This document shows positions 53,331-61,439 of a stretch of 64,000 nt of DNA, piece after piece; the first letter of the stretch is position 1; the number at the start of each line of letters is the position of its first letter. Under the pieces are notes generated by a model that ran no database searches, was not told the DNA's origin, and saw only the letters and a list, made by a program, of their open reading frames with translations. Where the stretch lies: contig CAZVZG010000003.1 of NCBI GenBank assembly GCA_964630785.1, positions 62,001-126,000 on the forward strand, written 5' to 3'. Made by a program: the position numbers and the translations under genes. The DNA is from JADLCX01 sp964630785. Its GTDB lineage: Bacteria > Planctomycetota > Phycisphaerae > Phycisphaerales > UBA1924.

Positions 53331-54686
53331 ATGAGTTTGCGATTCGACATCACGCACCGCTCCCGCGCCAACGCCGCACGGCGGGGCGTGGTGAGCACGG
53401 CGCACGGCACGTTTCAGACGCCGGCGTTCATGCCGGTGGGCACGCGGGGTACTGTGCGCGGATTGCTGCCGGGGCTGGTGCGGGCGACCGGGGCCGAGAT
53501 CATCCTGGGCAACACGTACCACTTGCTGCTTCGGCCCGGGCCGGAGATTGTCGAGCGGCTCGGCGGCCTGCACCGCTTCGGCGGCTGGAGCGGGCCGATG
53601 CTGACCGACTCGGGCGGGTACCAGGCGTATTCGATGGCCACGATCAACCGGGTGACGGACGACGGCGTTGTGTTCAAGTCGATCATCGACGGGAGTGACG
53701 TCGAGTTGACGCCCGAGCGGGCCACGCGCGTGCAGCACCAGATCGGGGCCGACATCATCATGGCCTTTGACGATTGCCCGCCGTCGGTCGATCCGGAGTC
53801 GGGGCCGGTCAATCAGACTCGACTGAAACTCGCGGCCGCGCGCGATGCCGCGGCCGCGGAGCGTGCGAGGGCGGGAGAGCGGGTGAGGTTGAAGCGCGGG
53901 TACGACCACGCCGCACGCCTGCGGACGGCTAACGAGCGGACGGTCCGCTGGCTGGAGCGGTGCAAGGCGGAGCACGAGCGTTGCGGCGGTGACCCCGCCC
54001 GTGCCCTTTTCGGGATCGTTCAAGGCGGGACAGACCTGGAGCAGCGGGCGTGGTCGGCGAGTCGAGTCTGCGGCATCGACCTTCCGGGGTACGCGATCGG
54101 CGGCGTGGCCGTGGGGGAGCAGTTCGAGGACATCGCCCGGGTCGTGCGGCACACCGCGCCGCTGCTCCCGGACGCCAAGCCGAAGTACCTCATGGGCGTG
54201 GGCTATGAGCGGGACCTGCTCGCGGCGGTGCTGGCGGGCGTGGACATGTTCGACTGCGTGCTCCCGACGCGGAACGGGCGAAACGCAAACGCCTTCACAC
54301 CTCGGGGGCAAATCCGGCTGCGGAACACCCAATACTCGGAAGACCCCAGTCCGATCGAGCCGGGTTGCGATTGCCCGGCCTGCGACCCCGCTCGCTACGG
54401 CGGTCCGTCAGGGGTTGGTTGGGGTCTTGTCGGGGAAACGCCCTTCTCGCGCGCCTATATTCGCCATCTGTTCTTGGCCAAGGAGATGCTGGGCCCGATT
54501 CTGGTGAGCCTACACAACCTCCGGTACTTCCAGCGCTTCATGGCCGACATCCGAGCCACCATCCTGACCGACGAGTGGGACGGATTCCTGCGTCGCTGGC
54601 CGGCGGCGGACCCCGGAGCGAAGGCGGGGTCCGGCGGACCGGCGGTGCCGAAGCCCGTCCCGCACGTCGGTCGCGCGGCCACGTGA
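53331..54686 (+). CDS. tgt: queuine tRNA-ribosyltransferase
   Basis: Swaps guanine 34 for preQ1 in tRNAs with GUN anticodons. Key parts: FMPVGTRGTVRG, catalytic DSGGYQAYS, LFGIVQGG, GYAIGGVAVGE, nucleophile Asp in FDCVLPTRNGRNANAF, and the zinc site CDCPAC with the His in YIRHLF. RNGRNANAF differs from the common RNARNG. A ~35-residue Ala/Arg-rich insert follows DDCPPS (near 145-185), making it 451 residues long. It is first in the order tgt-yajC-secDF, a classic bacterial arrangement. A TAACCT box lies 14 nt before the ATG. Confidence 0.95.
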   Translation: MSLRFDITHRSRANAARRGVVSTAHGTFQTPAFMPVGTRGTVRGLLPGLVRATGAEIILGNTYHLLLRPGPEIVERLGGLHRFGGWSGPMLTDSGGYQAYSMATINRVTDDGVVFKSIIDGSDVELTPERATRVQHQIGADIIMAFDDCPPSVDPESGPVNQTRLKLAAARDAAAAERARAGERVRLKRGYDHAARLRTANERTVRWLERCKAEHERCGGDPARALFGIVQGGTDLEQRAWSASRVCGIDLPGYAIGGVAVGEQFEDIARVVRHTAPLLPDAKPKYLMGVGYERDLLAAVLAGVDMFDCVLPTRNGRNANAFTPRGQIRLRNTQYSEDPSPIEPGCDCPACDPARYGGPSGVGWGLVGETPFSRAYIRHLFLAKEMLGPILVSLHNLRYFQRFMADIRATILTDEWDGFLRRWPAADPGAKAGSGGPAVPKPVPHVGRAAT

Positions 54687-54724
54687 CCACAACGTTCATC
54701 GATCCCGTCTGAAGAGTACACCGA

Positions 54725-55282
54725 ATGACCGAGTCTCAGATTCCGATGTCCGACGCCGGCGACGCACACGGCTGGTTCTCACAGCCCTTGCTGCTGGCGC
54801 AGAACAACGCAAGCCCGTCCGCGTCACCGCTGATGATGGGCGGGAACGAGAGTTCCACGACCACGACCCAGCCGGCCGCGGGAACGCAGGGCGCGCCAGG
54901 TGGAGCGGGGGGGGCGGGGGGGGCCAAGCCCCAGCCGCAGGGCCTCGGGCCGATCATCTGGCTGCTGCCGCTGGTGCTGCTTTTCTTCATCATCATGAGC
55001 GGTTCGTCTCAGCGCAAAGAGAAGAAGCGCATGCAGGGCCTGCTCTCGAACCTCAAGAAGCAGGACCGCGTGCTCACGATCGGCGGGTTGATCGGCACCG
55101 TCGTGGAACTGCGGGACGACGAGGTCGTGCTCAAGGTCGACGAGAACGCCAACACGCGCGTGCGGTTCACCAAGAGCTCGATCCAGCAGGTCCTGCGTCC
55201 CGCGGACGCGGCGCCGCCCGCGGGCGGCGCCGAGCCGAAGGTCGAGGTCCGGGCGGGCAAGGGCGAGAAAGCCGCTGTCTGA
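54725..55282 (+). CDS. yajC: preprotein translocase subunit YajC
   Basis: Membrane partner of SecDF in protein export. The single helix IIWLLPLVLLFFIIMSG (about residues 77-95) is followed by the family stretch QRKEKKRMQGLLSNLKKQDR and VLTIGGLIGTVVEL. Usual YajC is about 110 residues; this one has a 75-residue N-terminal extension rich in Ser, Thr, Ala and Gly with poly-G DNA runs near 54908, and a Pro/Ala-rich tail, 185 residues in all. A later ATG could also serve, for example at residue 37 or 38. It lies between tgt and secDF. Confidence 0.93.
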   Translation: MTESQIPMSDAGDAHGWFSQPLLLAQNNASPSASPLMMGGNESSTTTTQPAAGTQGAPGGAGGAGGAKPQPQGLGPIIWLLPLVLLFFIIMSGSSQRKEKKRMQGLLSNLKKQDRVLTIGGLIGTVVELRDDEVVLKVDENANTRVRFTKSSIQQVLRPADAAPPAGGAEPKVEVRAGKGEKAAV

Positions 55283-55417
55283 TCGGGCCGGCAGCCGGCG
55301 ATCCGACGCAGGCCGGGCGGTCGGATAACCGATGAGTGCCGTTGCCGGGACGGGAAGACACCGGGGCGTCGGGTGGGCGGGGCGGGCCAGATCGTTTCCT
55401 GAAAGTTGATCCGAGTT

Positions 55418-58400
55418 ATGCGCAACCTGATCCGAAACTCCATCCTTCTGGGAATCGCCGTCGTGATCGCGATCTACGCGATCGTCCCGCTGAGCAAGAA
55501 GCTCCGTCTCGGCAAGGACCTGGCGGGCGGCGCGAGCCTGGTGTACCAGGTCTACACCAAGCCCGGCGAGGGGAGCGACACGATCGGGAAGGTGATCGAC
55601 GTTCTCAAGGACCGCATCGATCCCAAGGGTGTGATGGAGATCAGCATCGTGGCCCAGGGGGCGGACCGCATCGAGATCACGATGCCGCTGCCCAACGACC
55701 GCGTGAAGAAACTCAAGCAGGATTTCGAGGACACGCTGGCTCCGTTCTCGTCGGCTTCGCTCACCGCGACGCAGTTCGATCGGATCGCCGCGATGCCGGC
55801 CGAGCAGCGCAAGACGGAGTTCGAGAAGGTCGCCGGGGGCAATCGCGAGCGTTTTGACAAGCTGGAGCTGGCCGCGACGACGTACGACCAGCTCGCCGTG
55901 GCCCGTGCCGGGCTCAAGGAGGCGCAGGACGGCGTGGCCAAGGTCGAGGCGAGGATCGCCGAACTCGGCAAGTCGGGCGCGCCGGCCGACGGCGTGATGA
56001 TGCAGGGGCTTCAGAACGCGTTGAACGCGGCCAAAGCGAAGGTGACCGAAGCGGTGAACGCCGTCGCGCCGCTGGAGATCGCCTACGACCAGGCCCGGGA
56101 GGGCTCGCTCGTCGGTGGCATGCCGGTGACCGAGGTTCGCAGGGCCCTGCTGCTGTCGAACCAGGAGCTCCGGCTGTCGTCCAAGGACGGCACGGTCCAC
56201 AGTCTGCCCAGCCCGCGAGAGGAGGCCTTGCAGTCGCTCCGCAAGGGTTACCCCGGTGAGGTCGGCAAGCTGGCCGCGGCGATCGCGGCTTGGGACGTGT
56301 ACGAGAAGGAGCGACGCACGCTGGACGATCCGGCCGACCTGGTGCGACTGTTGCGCGGTGCGGGCGTGCTCAACTTCCGGATCACGGTCGATCCGGGCAC
56401 GTGGGCGGGTGAATCGGAGGCCCGCAAGCAGCTCGCCGAGGGCGGCCCCCGCAGCGTGAGGGCCACCGACGCACGCTGGTACAAGATCAACAAGCTCGAT
56501 GGGTGGATCAGGGACGTCGGTCAGCTTGAGTCCCTCAAGAAGAACGGCGCGGCCGCGTTCTTCGGCGCGCAGGGCTACGTCGTCGATGAGTACAAGGGCG
56601 AGCTGTACATGCTCTGCTGGGACACGCGGGGCCAGCGGCTGACCGAGGAGGACGGCGAATGGGCGCTGGCGAGCGCCGGGCGCGGCCAGGACTCGCTCGG
56701 CCGTCCTGCCATCCAGTTCACCATGAACGCGCTGGGCGCCGACAAGCTCGGGACGCTCACCGAGAAGAACACGGGCAAGCGCATGGCCGTGCTTCTCGAC
56801 GACGAGGTGTACACGGCGCCGAACCTCAACAGCCGCATTTCGACCAGCGGCATCATCGAGGGTTCGTTCACCAACGCCGAGATCGACTACATCGTGCGGG
56901 TGCTGTCGGCGGGCACGCTTCGGGCCAGCCTCAGCGAGGAGCCGATCAGCGTCAGCATCCTGGGCCCGGAACTGGGCGCCGACAACCTGGCCAAGGGACT
57001 CAAGGCCGGTGTGGTGTCGTTCATCGTGGTCGCCGGGTTCATGATCACGTACTACTTCGGCTCGGGCCTGATCGCCGTGGCCGGCCTGTTCTTCAACGCG
57101 TTGTTCTTGCTCGCGCTGATGGCCCTCAACCACGCGGCCTTCACGCTGCCCGGCATCGCGGGCGTGATCCTGGCCTTCGGCATGGCCGTGGACGCCAACG
57201 TGCTGATCTACGAACGTCTGCGCGAGGAGATCCAGCACGGCAACGACCTGCGAACCGCGGTGCGTCTGGCCTACAGCCGCGCCATGGCCCCGATCGTGGA
57301 CGGCAACCTGACCCACCTCATCACCTGCCTCGTGCTCGGTTTCTTCGGCACGCAGGAGATCAAGGGCTTCGCGGTCACGATGTCGATCGGCGTGCTGACG
57401 ACCCTGTTCTGTCAGCTCTTCATCACGCGCCTGATCTACACGTTCCTCATCGAGAGGTGCCACGTCCGCAAAATGACCATGCTGCCGATGGCCGTGCCGG
57501 CCGTTCAGCGGGCGATGAACCTGAAAGTCGACTGGATGAAGTTCGCGCCGTTTTTCTATACCCTCTCGGCGCTGGCCGTGGTTGCCGCGATCTCGCTGGT
57601 GATCGGCGGCGGGAAGGATCTGCTCGACACCGAGTTCCGCGGCGGCACCAAGGTCACCGTGCAGTTCAAGGACGACGCCTCCGGCCATCCGATGACGATG
57701 ACCCGGGCCGCCGTCGAGAAGGCGGTGAAGGACGCCGCCAAGGCGGATACTTCCGGGCGCGTGAAGGACCTGGAGAACGCCGAGATCGTGGCCGTCAACC
57801 CGCAGACCGACGGCGTGACGAGCAGCCAGTTCACGATCAAGAGCTCGGTCACCGACGCCAGGAGCGTGTTGGGGGTTGTGTCCGACGCCTTCCGAGACAA
57901 GCTCAACCAGGACGAGGCCGTCACCTTCACCGGGGACGACATCAAGAACCCGGCGGCCGCGCCGATCTTCGCGATCACCAGTCCCAACCTGTCCGAGGTC
58001 ATCGAGCGACCGGCCGGCGGTGAGCAGGTGGGCGACTTCGTGGGCGGCGCGGCGATCGTGCTGGACAACCTCGGCCCGGTCAGCCCGACGCTCAAGTCCC
58101 TCGAGGACCGGCTCACGTTCATGCGGAACGATCCGCAGTTTCAGGAGGCTTCGGGCCGGGCGCACCGCGTGGTCGTGCTCAAGGGCAACACCCAGGCCGT
58201 GCAGTCGGCCGTGGTGCTCGTCCGCGACGATGCGGCCAACTATCTCAACGACGCCGCCAACTGGAACAGCAACCTTCGGCCAAGCGAGTGGAAGCTCGTG
58301 ACCGAGGCCATGGCCCGCTCGTCCACCGCGGCGGCCGTGCAGTCGTTCAGCCCGTCGGTGGCGGCGGACTTCGCGGCCAAAGCGGTCGTGGCCATCCTGC

Positions 58401-58966
58401 TCAGTTCGGTGCTGATCCTGATCTACGTCGGCGTGCGGTTCAACTCGGTCCGGTACTCGGCGGGCGCGCTCCTGGCGACCCTTCACGACTGCATCATCGC
58501 CGTGGGCTTCATTGCGCTGGCCAACATGCTCGCCGAGGGTTTCCCCAAGATCGCCGGGCCGCTGGGGCTCATGCCGTTCAAGATCGACCTCAACGTCATC
58601 GCGGCCGTGCTGACCATCCTCGGCTATTCGCTCAACGACAAGATCGTCGTCATGGACCGCATCCGCGAGAACCGTGGCAAGATCCCGTACGCCAGCCGGA
58701 AGCTGATCAACTTGTCCATCAACCAGACCGTCAGCCGCACGATCATGACGGGCATGACGACGTTCCTCGCGTCGCTCGTGCTGTACATCTTCGGCGGCGA
58801 GGCTACCCGGGCCTTCGCCTACTGCTTCCTGATCGGCGTCGTGGTCGGCACCTACTCGTCCATCGCGATCGCCGCGCCGTTTGTGTGGAACCACAAGCAC
58901 GACAAGGACGACGACAAGGCGCCCGCGGGCGCCCCGGCCGAGCGGACCGCGATGGCCACGGCCTGA
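55418..58966 (+). CDS. secDF: protein translocase subunit SecDF (fusion)
   Basis: 1182-residue fusion of SecD and SecF that uses the proton gradient to finish protein export. SecD part: helix 1 (~6-27), KDLAGGASLVYQV (the D-GG motif), a large periplasmic domain of ~480 residues with an extra coiled region near 140-230, then helices from ~522 with FGMAVDANVLIYERLREE near 587. SecF part: starts near 697, FRGGTKVTVQF near 740, and TILGYSLNDKIVVMDRIREN near 1066. The ATG is preferred over a TTG four codons earlier. It follows yajC by 135 nt. Confidence 0.96.
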   Translation: MRNLIRNSILLGIAVVIAIYAIVPLSKKLRLGKDLAGGASLVYQVYTKPGEGSDTIGKVIDVLKDRIDPKGVMEISIVAQGADRIEITMPLPNDRVKKLKQDFEDTLAPFSSASLTATQFDRIAAMPAEQRKTEFEKVAGGNRERFDKLELAATTYDQLAVARAGLKEAQDGVAKVEARIAELGKSGAPADGVMMQGLQNALNAAKAKVTEAVNAVAPLEIAYDQAREGSLVGGMPVTEVRRALLLSNQELRLSSKDGTVHSLPSPREEALQSLRKGYPGEVGKLAAAIAAWDVYEKERRTLDDPADLVRLLRGAGVLNFRITVDPGTWAGESEARKQLAEGGPRSVRATDARWYKINKLDGWIRDVGQLESLKKNGAAAFFGAQGYVVDEYKGELYMLCWDTRGQRLTEEDGEWALASAGRGQDSLGRPAIQFTMNALGADKLGTLTEKNTGKRMAVLLDDEVYTAPNLNSRISTSGIIEGSFTNAEIDYIVRVLSAGTLRASLSEEPISVSILGPELGADNLAKGLKAGVVSFIVVAGFMITYYFGSGLIAVAGLFFNALFLLALMALNHAAFTLPGIAGVILAFGMAVDANVLIYERLREEIQHGNDLRTAVRLAYSRAMAPIVDGNLTHLITCLVLGFFGTQEIKGFAVTMSIGVLTTLFCQLFITRLIYTFLIERCHVRKMTMLPMAVPAVQRAMNLKVDWMKFAPFFYTLSALAVVAAISLVIGGGKDLLDTEFRGGTKVTVQFKDDASGHPMTMTRAAVEKAVKDAAKADTSGRVKDLENAEIVAVNPQTDGVTSSQFTIKSSVTDARSVLGVVSDAFRDKLNQDEAVTFTGDDIKNPAAAPIFAITSPNLSEVIERPAGGEQVGDFVGGAAIVLDNLGPVSPTLKSLEDRLTFMRNDPQFQEASGRAHRVVVLKGNTQAVQSAVVLVRDDAANYLNDAANWNSNLRPSEWKLVTEAMARSSTAAAVQSFSPSVAADFAAKAVVAILLSSVLILIYVGVRFNSVRYSAGALLATLHDCIIAVGFIALANMLAEGFPKIAGPLGLMPFKIDLNVIAAVLTILGYSLNDKIVVMDRIRENRGKIPYASRKLINLSINQTVSRTIMTGMTTFLASLVLYIFGGEATRAFAYCFLIGVVVGTYSSIAIAAPFVWNHKHDKDDDKAPAGAPAERTAMATA

Positions 58967-58996
58967 GCCCGCTTCGGTCACCGGAGGGACCCGGAA

Positions 58997-59746
58997 GTGA
59001 CCGACACCCCGTCGCGCATGTTCGGGCTGGTGTGCGTGCTGATCCTGATCTGGGTCGGGGTGTATTGGCTTTACGAACCGCGGGCGGCCCCGCCGCCGAT
59101 CACACGGGATGCCGGGAGGCCGATGGTCCCGGCGGGCTCGTTGTCAGAATCGCCCCCCGACAGCCTTGGGGCGACTCCTGACGTGGTCGAGCCCAAGCCG
59201 CCCGAGCCTCAGCAGTCGCGTCAAAAGGTGGAGCCCAAGCCACCGACGCCGGACTCTCCCTCTCCGGCCCTTCCCAACGGGCCGCGGACGCGGGTGGTGG
59301 CGCCGAAGTTCCGTGAGTACGTCGTGCAACGCGGCGACACGAGTTTCGAGAAAGTCGCCGAGAGAGTTTTCAACGACCGGGGCATGTGGGAAGTCATCGC
59401 CAAGGCCAACCCGTTCGTCACGAGCGATCGGCTCAAGCCCGGGCGGACAGTGCTGAAGATCCCTCTCGACCCCGCCAACATCCAGGGAAAGGTCGTGACC
59501 GAAGGGGGAGCGGGGGGGGGAGGGGGCGGCGGGACCCCGGTGGATTCGACGCCCACACCCGCGACACCCGGCGAGACGACCTACGTCATCCAGGCCGACG
59601 ACACGCTCTGGGCGATCGCCAAGAAGGTGTACGGGCGCGGCTCGGCGTGGCGGACGATCTACGACGCGAACCGCGACGCAATCAAGGACCCCGATCGGCC
59701 CAAGGCGGGCACGGTGCTGAAGGTCCCGCCCAAGCCCAAGGATTGA
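58997..59746 (+). CDS. LysM domain membrane protein
   Basis: 249-residue protein with one N-terminal helix (MFGLVCVLILIWVGVYWLY), a Pro-rich spacer (to ~105), and two LysM domains: YVVQRGDTSFEKVAERVFND (~108-155) and YVIQADDTLWAIAKKVYGR (~195-245), joined by a Gly-rich linker encoded by poly-G runs. LysM binds peptidoglycan or chitin-like glycans, so it probably tethers the membrane to the wall. The GTG start has GGAGG ten nt upstream. It follows secDF by 30 nt and may share its transcript. Confidence 0.85.
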   Translation: MTDTPSRMFGLVCVLILIWVGVYWLYEPRAAPPPITRDAGRPMVPAGSLSESPPDSLGATPDVVEPKPPEPQQSRQKVEPKPPTPDSPSPALPNGPRTRVVAPKFREYVVQRGDTSFEKVAERVFNDRGMWEVIAKANPFVTSDRLKPGRTVLKIPLDPANIQGKVVTEGGAGGGGGGGTPVDSTPTPATPGETTYVIQADDTLWAIAKKVYGRGSAWRTIYDANRDAIKDPDRPKAGTVLKVPPKPKD

Positions 59747-59838
59747 GCCGGCTCATCGAGCGGCGGTCGGCTGCTATTGTTCCGCCCTGAATCGGAAGCC
59801 CGGGACGTTGAAGGGCGGAGGCGGGCCGGAGGTCGAGC

Positions 59839-60813
59839 GTGGGCAGCAAGAAACGGATCCTTGTCACCGGCGGCGCCGGGTTTCTCGGTTCGCACCTGTG
59901 CGACCGGCTCGTCGAGCAGGGTCACGACGTCATCTGCGTGGACAACTTCTTCACGAGCCAGAAGTTCAACGTCGCGCACCTGCTCAGCAAGCCGAACTTC
60001 GAGTTGCTCCGGCACGACATCACGCACCCGCTGTGGCTGGAAGTGGACGAAATCTACAACGCCGCGTGCCCGGCCGCGCCGGGGCATTATCAGTTCAACC
60101 CTGTCAAGACCATGAAGACGTCGGTGATGGGGGCGATCAATATGCTCGGCTTGGCCAAGCGGTGCCGGGCCAAGGTGCTGCAGTTCTCCACCAGCGAGGT
60201 GTACGGCGACCCGACGGTGCACCCGCAGCCCGAGAGCTACCGCGGCAACGTCAATCCGATTGGACCGCGGGCGTGCTACGACGAGGGCAAGCGCGCGGCC
60301 GAGACGCTGTTCTTCGATTACCACCGGATGAGCCGGATCAACATCCGGGTGGTGCGGATCTTCAACACCTATGGCCCGCGGATGCACCCGTTCGACGGCC
60401 GGGTGGTGAGCAACTTCGTCCGCCAGGCGATCCGCGGCGAGGATATCACGATCTTCGGCGACGGGAAGCAGACCCGCTCGTTCTGCTACGTGGACGACCT
60501 GGTCGAGGTGATCATGCGGATGATGAACGCCCCGGACGGCTTCCTGGGCCCGGTCAACATCGGCAACCCCGACGAGTTCACGATGCTGGAGCTGGCTCAG
60601 TTGGTGATCGAGCTCAGCGGCAGCAAGAGCAAGATCGTCCATAAGCCCCTGCCCGAGGACGACCCGCTGCAACGCAAACCCGACATCACTCTGGCCCGCG
60701 AGAAGCTCGGCTGGGAGCCGAAGGTGAAGTTGCGCGACGGGTTGAAGAAGACGATCGAGTACTTCAAGAGCGTGGACATGACGCAGTTCCGGGCCCCGAC
60801 GCCGAACTACTGA
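59839..60813 (+). CDS. UDP-glucuronate decarboxylase (UDP-xylose synthase)
   Basis: Extended short-chain dehydrogenase of 324 residues that turns UDP-glucuronate into UDP-xylose for polysaccharide synthesis. NAD binding: TGGAGFLGSHL (10-20). Catalytic STSEVYGDP with Glu120, and Tyr147-x3-Lys151 in ACYDEGKRAAE. The diagnostic region ACPAAPGHYQFNPVKTMKTS, close to the family's ACPASPIHYQFNPVQTTKTS, separates it from GalE and RmlB. The GTG start has GGAGG six nt upstream. No other nucleotide-sugar genes are adjacent. The UDP-glucuronate source is not in the window. Confidence 0.93.
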   Translation: MGSKKRILVTGGAGFLGSHLCDRLVEQGHDVICVDNFFTSQKFNVAHLLSKPNFELLRHDITHPLWLEVDEIYNAACPAAPGHYQFNPVKTMKTSVMGAINMLGLAKRCRAKVLQFSTSEVYGDPTVHPQPESYRGNVNPIGPRACYDEGKRAAETLFFDYHRMSRINIRVVRIFNTYGPRMHPFDGRVVSNFVRQAIRGEDITIFGDGKQTRSFCYVDDLVEVIMRMMNAPDGFLGPVNIGNPDEFTMLELAQLVIELSGSKSKIVHKPLPEDDPLQRKPDITLAREKLGWEPKVKLRDGLKKTIEYFKSVDMTQFRAPTPNY

Positions 60814-60830
60814 GCTGGCACGGAGAGCGG

Positions 60831-61394
60831 TCAGCGGTCCAGTTCCCACCGTCGCAGTTCTTCGTGGCGTGCGCCCTCCGGGCGGAGGATGCTGCGCATC
60901 AGCGAGACGTGGATAATCGGGATCGGGTCGAGTGATACCGGCCGGTCGATACGCTCGGCGCGAGCATCGTGGGCGAAGCGACACAGCGTGAAGTGGGGGA
61001 GGAACCTCTCACTCGCGTGCGACGGCCGCGCGGGGCGCGCCAGTCGGTGGACCAGCCTGCGATGGAGTTCCAGCAGGGGGGGCGGAGCATCAGTCTCCAG
61101 GGCGATCAGGCGCGAGTGGCCGCGTTCGGGAAGGGTGATCAACCTCGAAGGCGTGAGCGTGAAAGCGTGCACGCCCGAAACCGACCGCTCGACGGACTCG
61201 ATGGTCTCTTCCACCCGCTTCCTGTGGACATCGCCGATGAAGTGTGCGGTGACGTGGACTTGTTCCGGCGGCACCGGCTTGTTCGCGGGCAGGGTGAGCT
61301 GTGCGAGTATTTCGAGCATCCGCGCGGCCGCCGCCGCGGGCGGATGGATCGCCACGAACAGGCGGAACGGGCGATCGTCGGCGGGGCGCGGCAC
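60831..61394 (-). CDS. thpR: RNA 2',3'-cyclic phosphodiesterase (2'-5' RNA ligase family)
   Basis: 187-residue cytosolic enzyme of the 2H phosphoesterase group, which opens 2',3'-cyclic phosphates on RNA. The two HxT motifs are VHVTAHFIG near residue 47 and PHFTLCRFA near 133, at normal spacing. It starts with DDRPFRLFVAIHPP, the usual family beginning. The GTG start is the first reasonable one before this; there is no ribosome site, and the open frame continues upstream without homology. It is divergent from the glucosidase gene, with a 45-nt gap. Confidence 0.86.
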   Translation of the reverse strand: MPRPADDRPFRLFVAIHPPAAAAARMLEILAQLTLPANKPVPPEQVHVTAHFIGDVHRKRVEETIESVERSVSGVHAFTLTPSRLITLPERGHSRLIALETDAPPPLLELHRRLVHRLARPARPSHASERFLPHFTLCRFAHDARAERIDRPVSLDPIPIIHVSLMRSILRPEGARHEELRRWELDR

Positions 61395-61439
61395 GCCGCA
61401 TAGTTGTCGCGCCGCCGCCGGTCGGGGTACCCTGACTCC

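Noticed and set aside
54824..58981. 1385-codon ORF antisense to secDF
   Set aside because: A shadow of the high-GC secDF frame, with His/Arg/Asp-rich composition and no domain.
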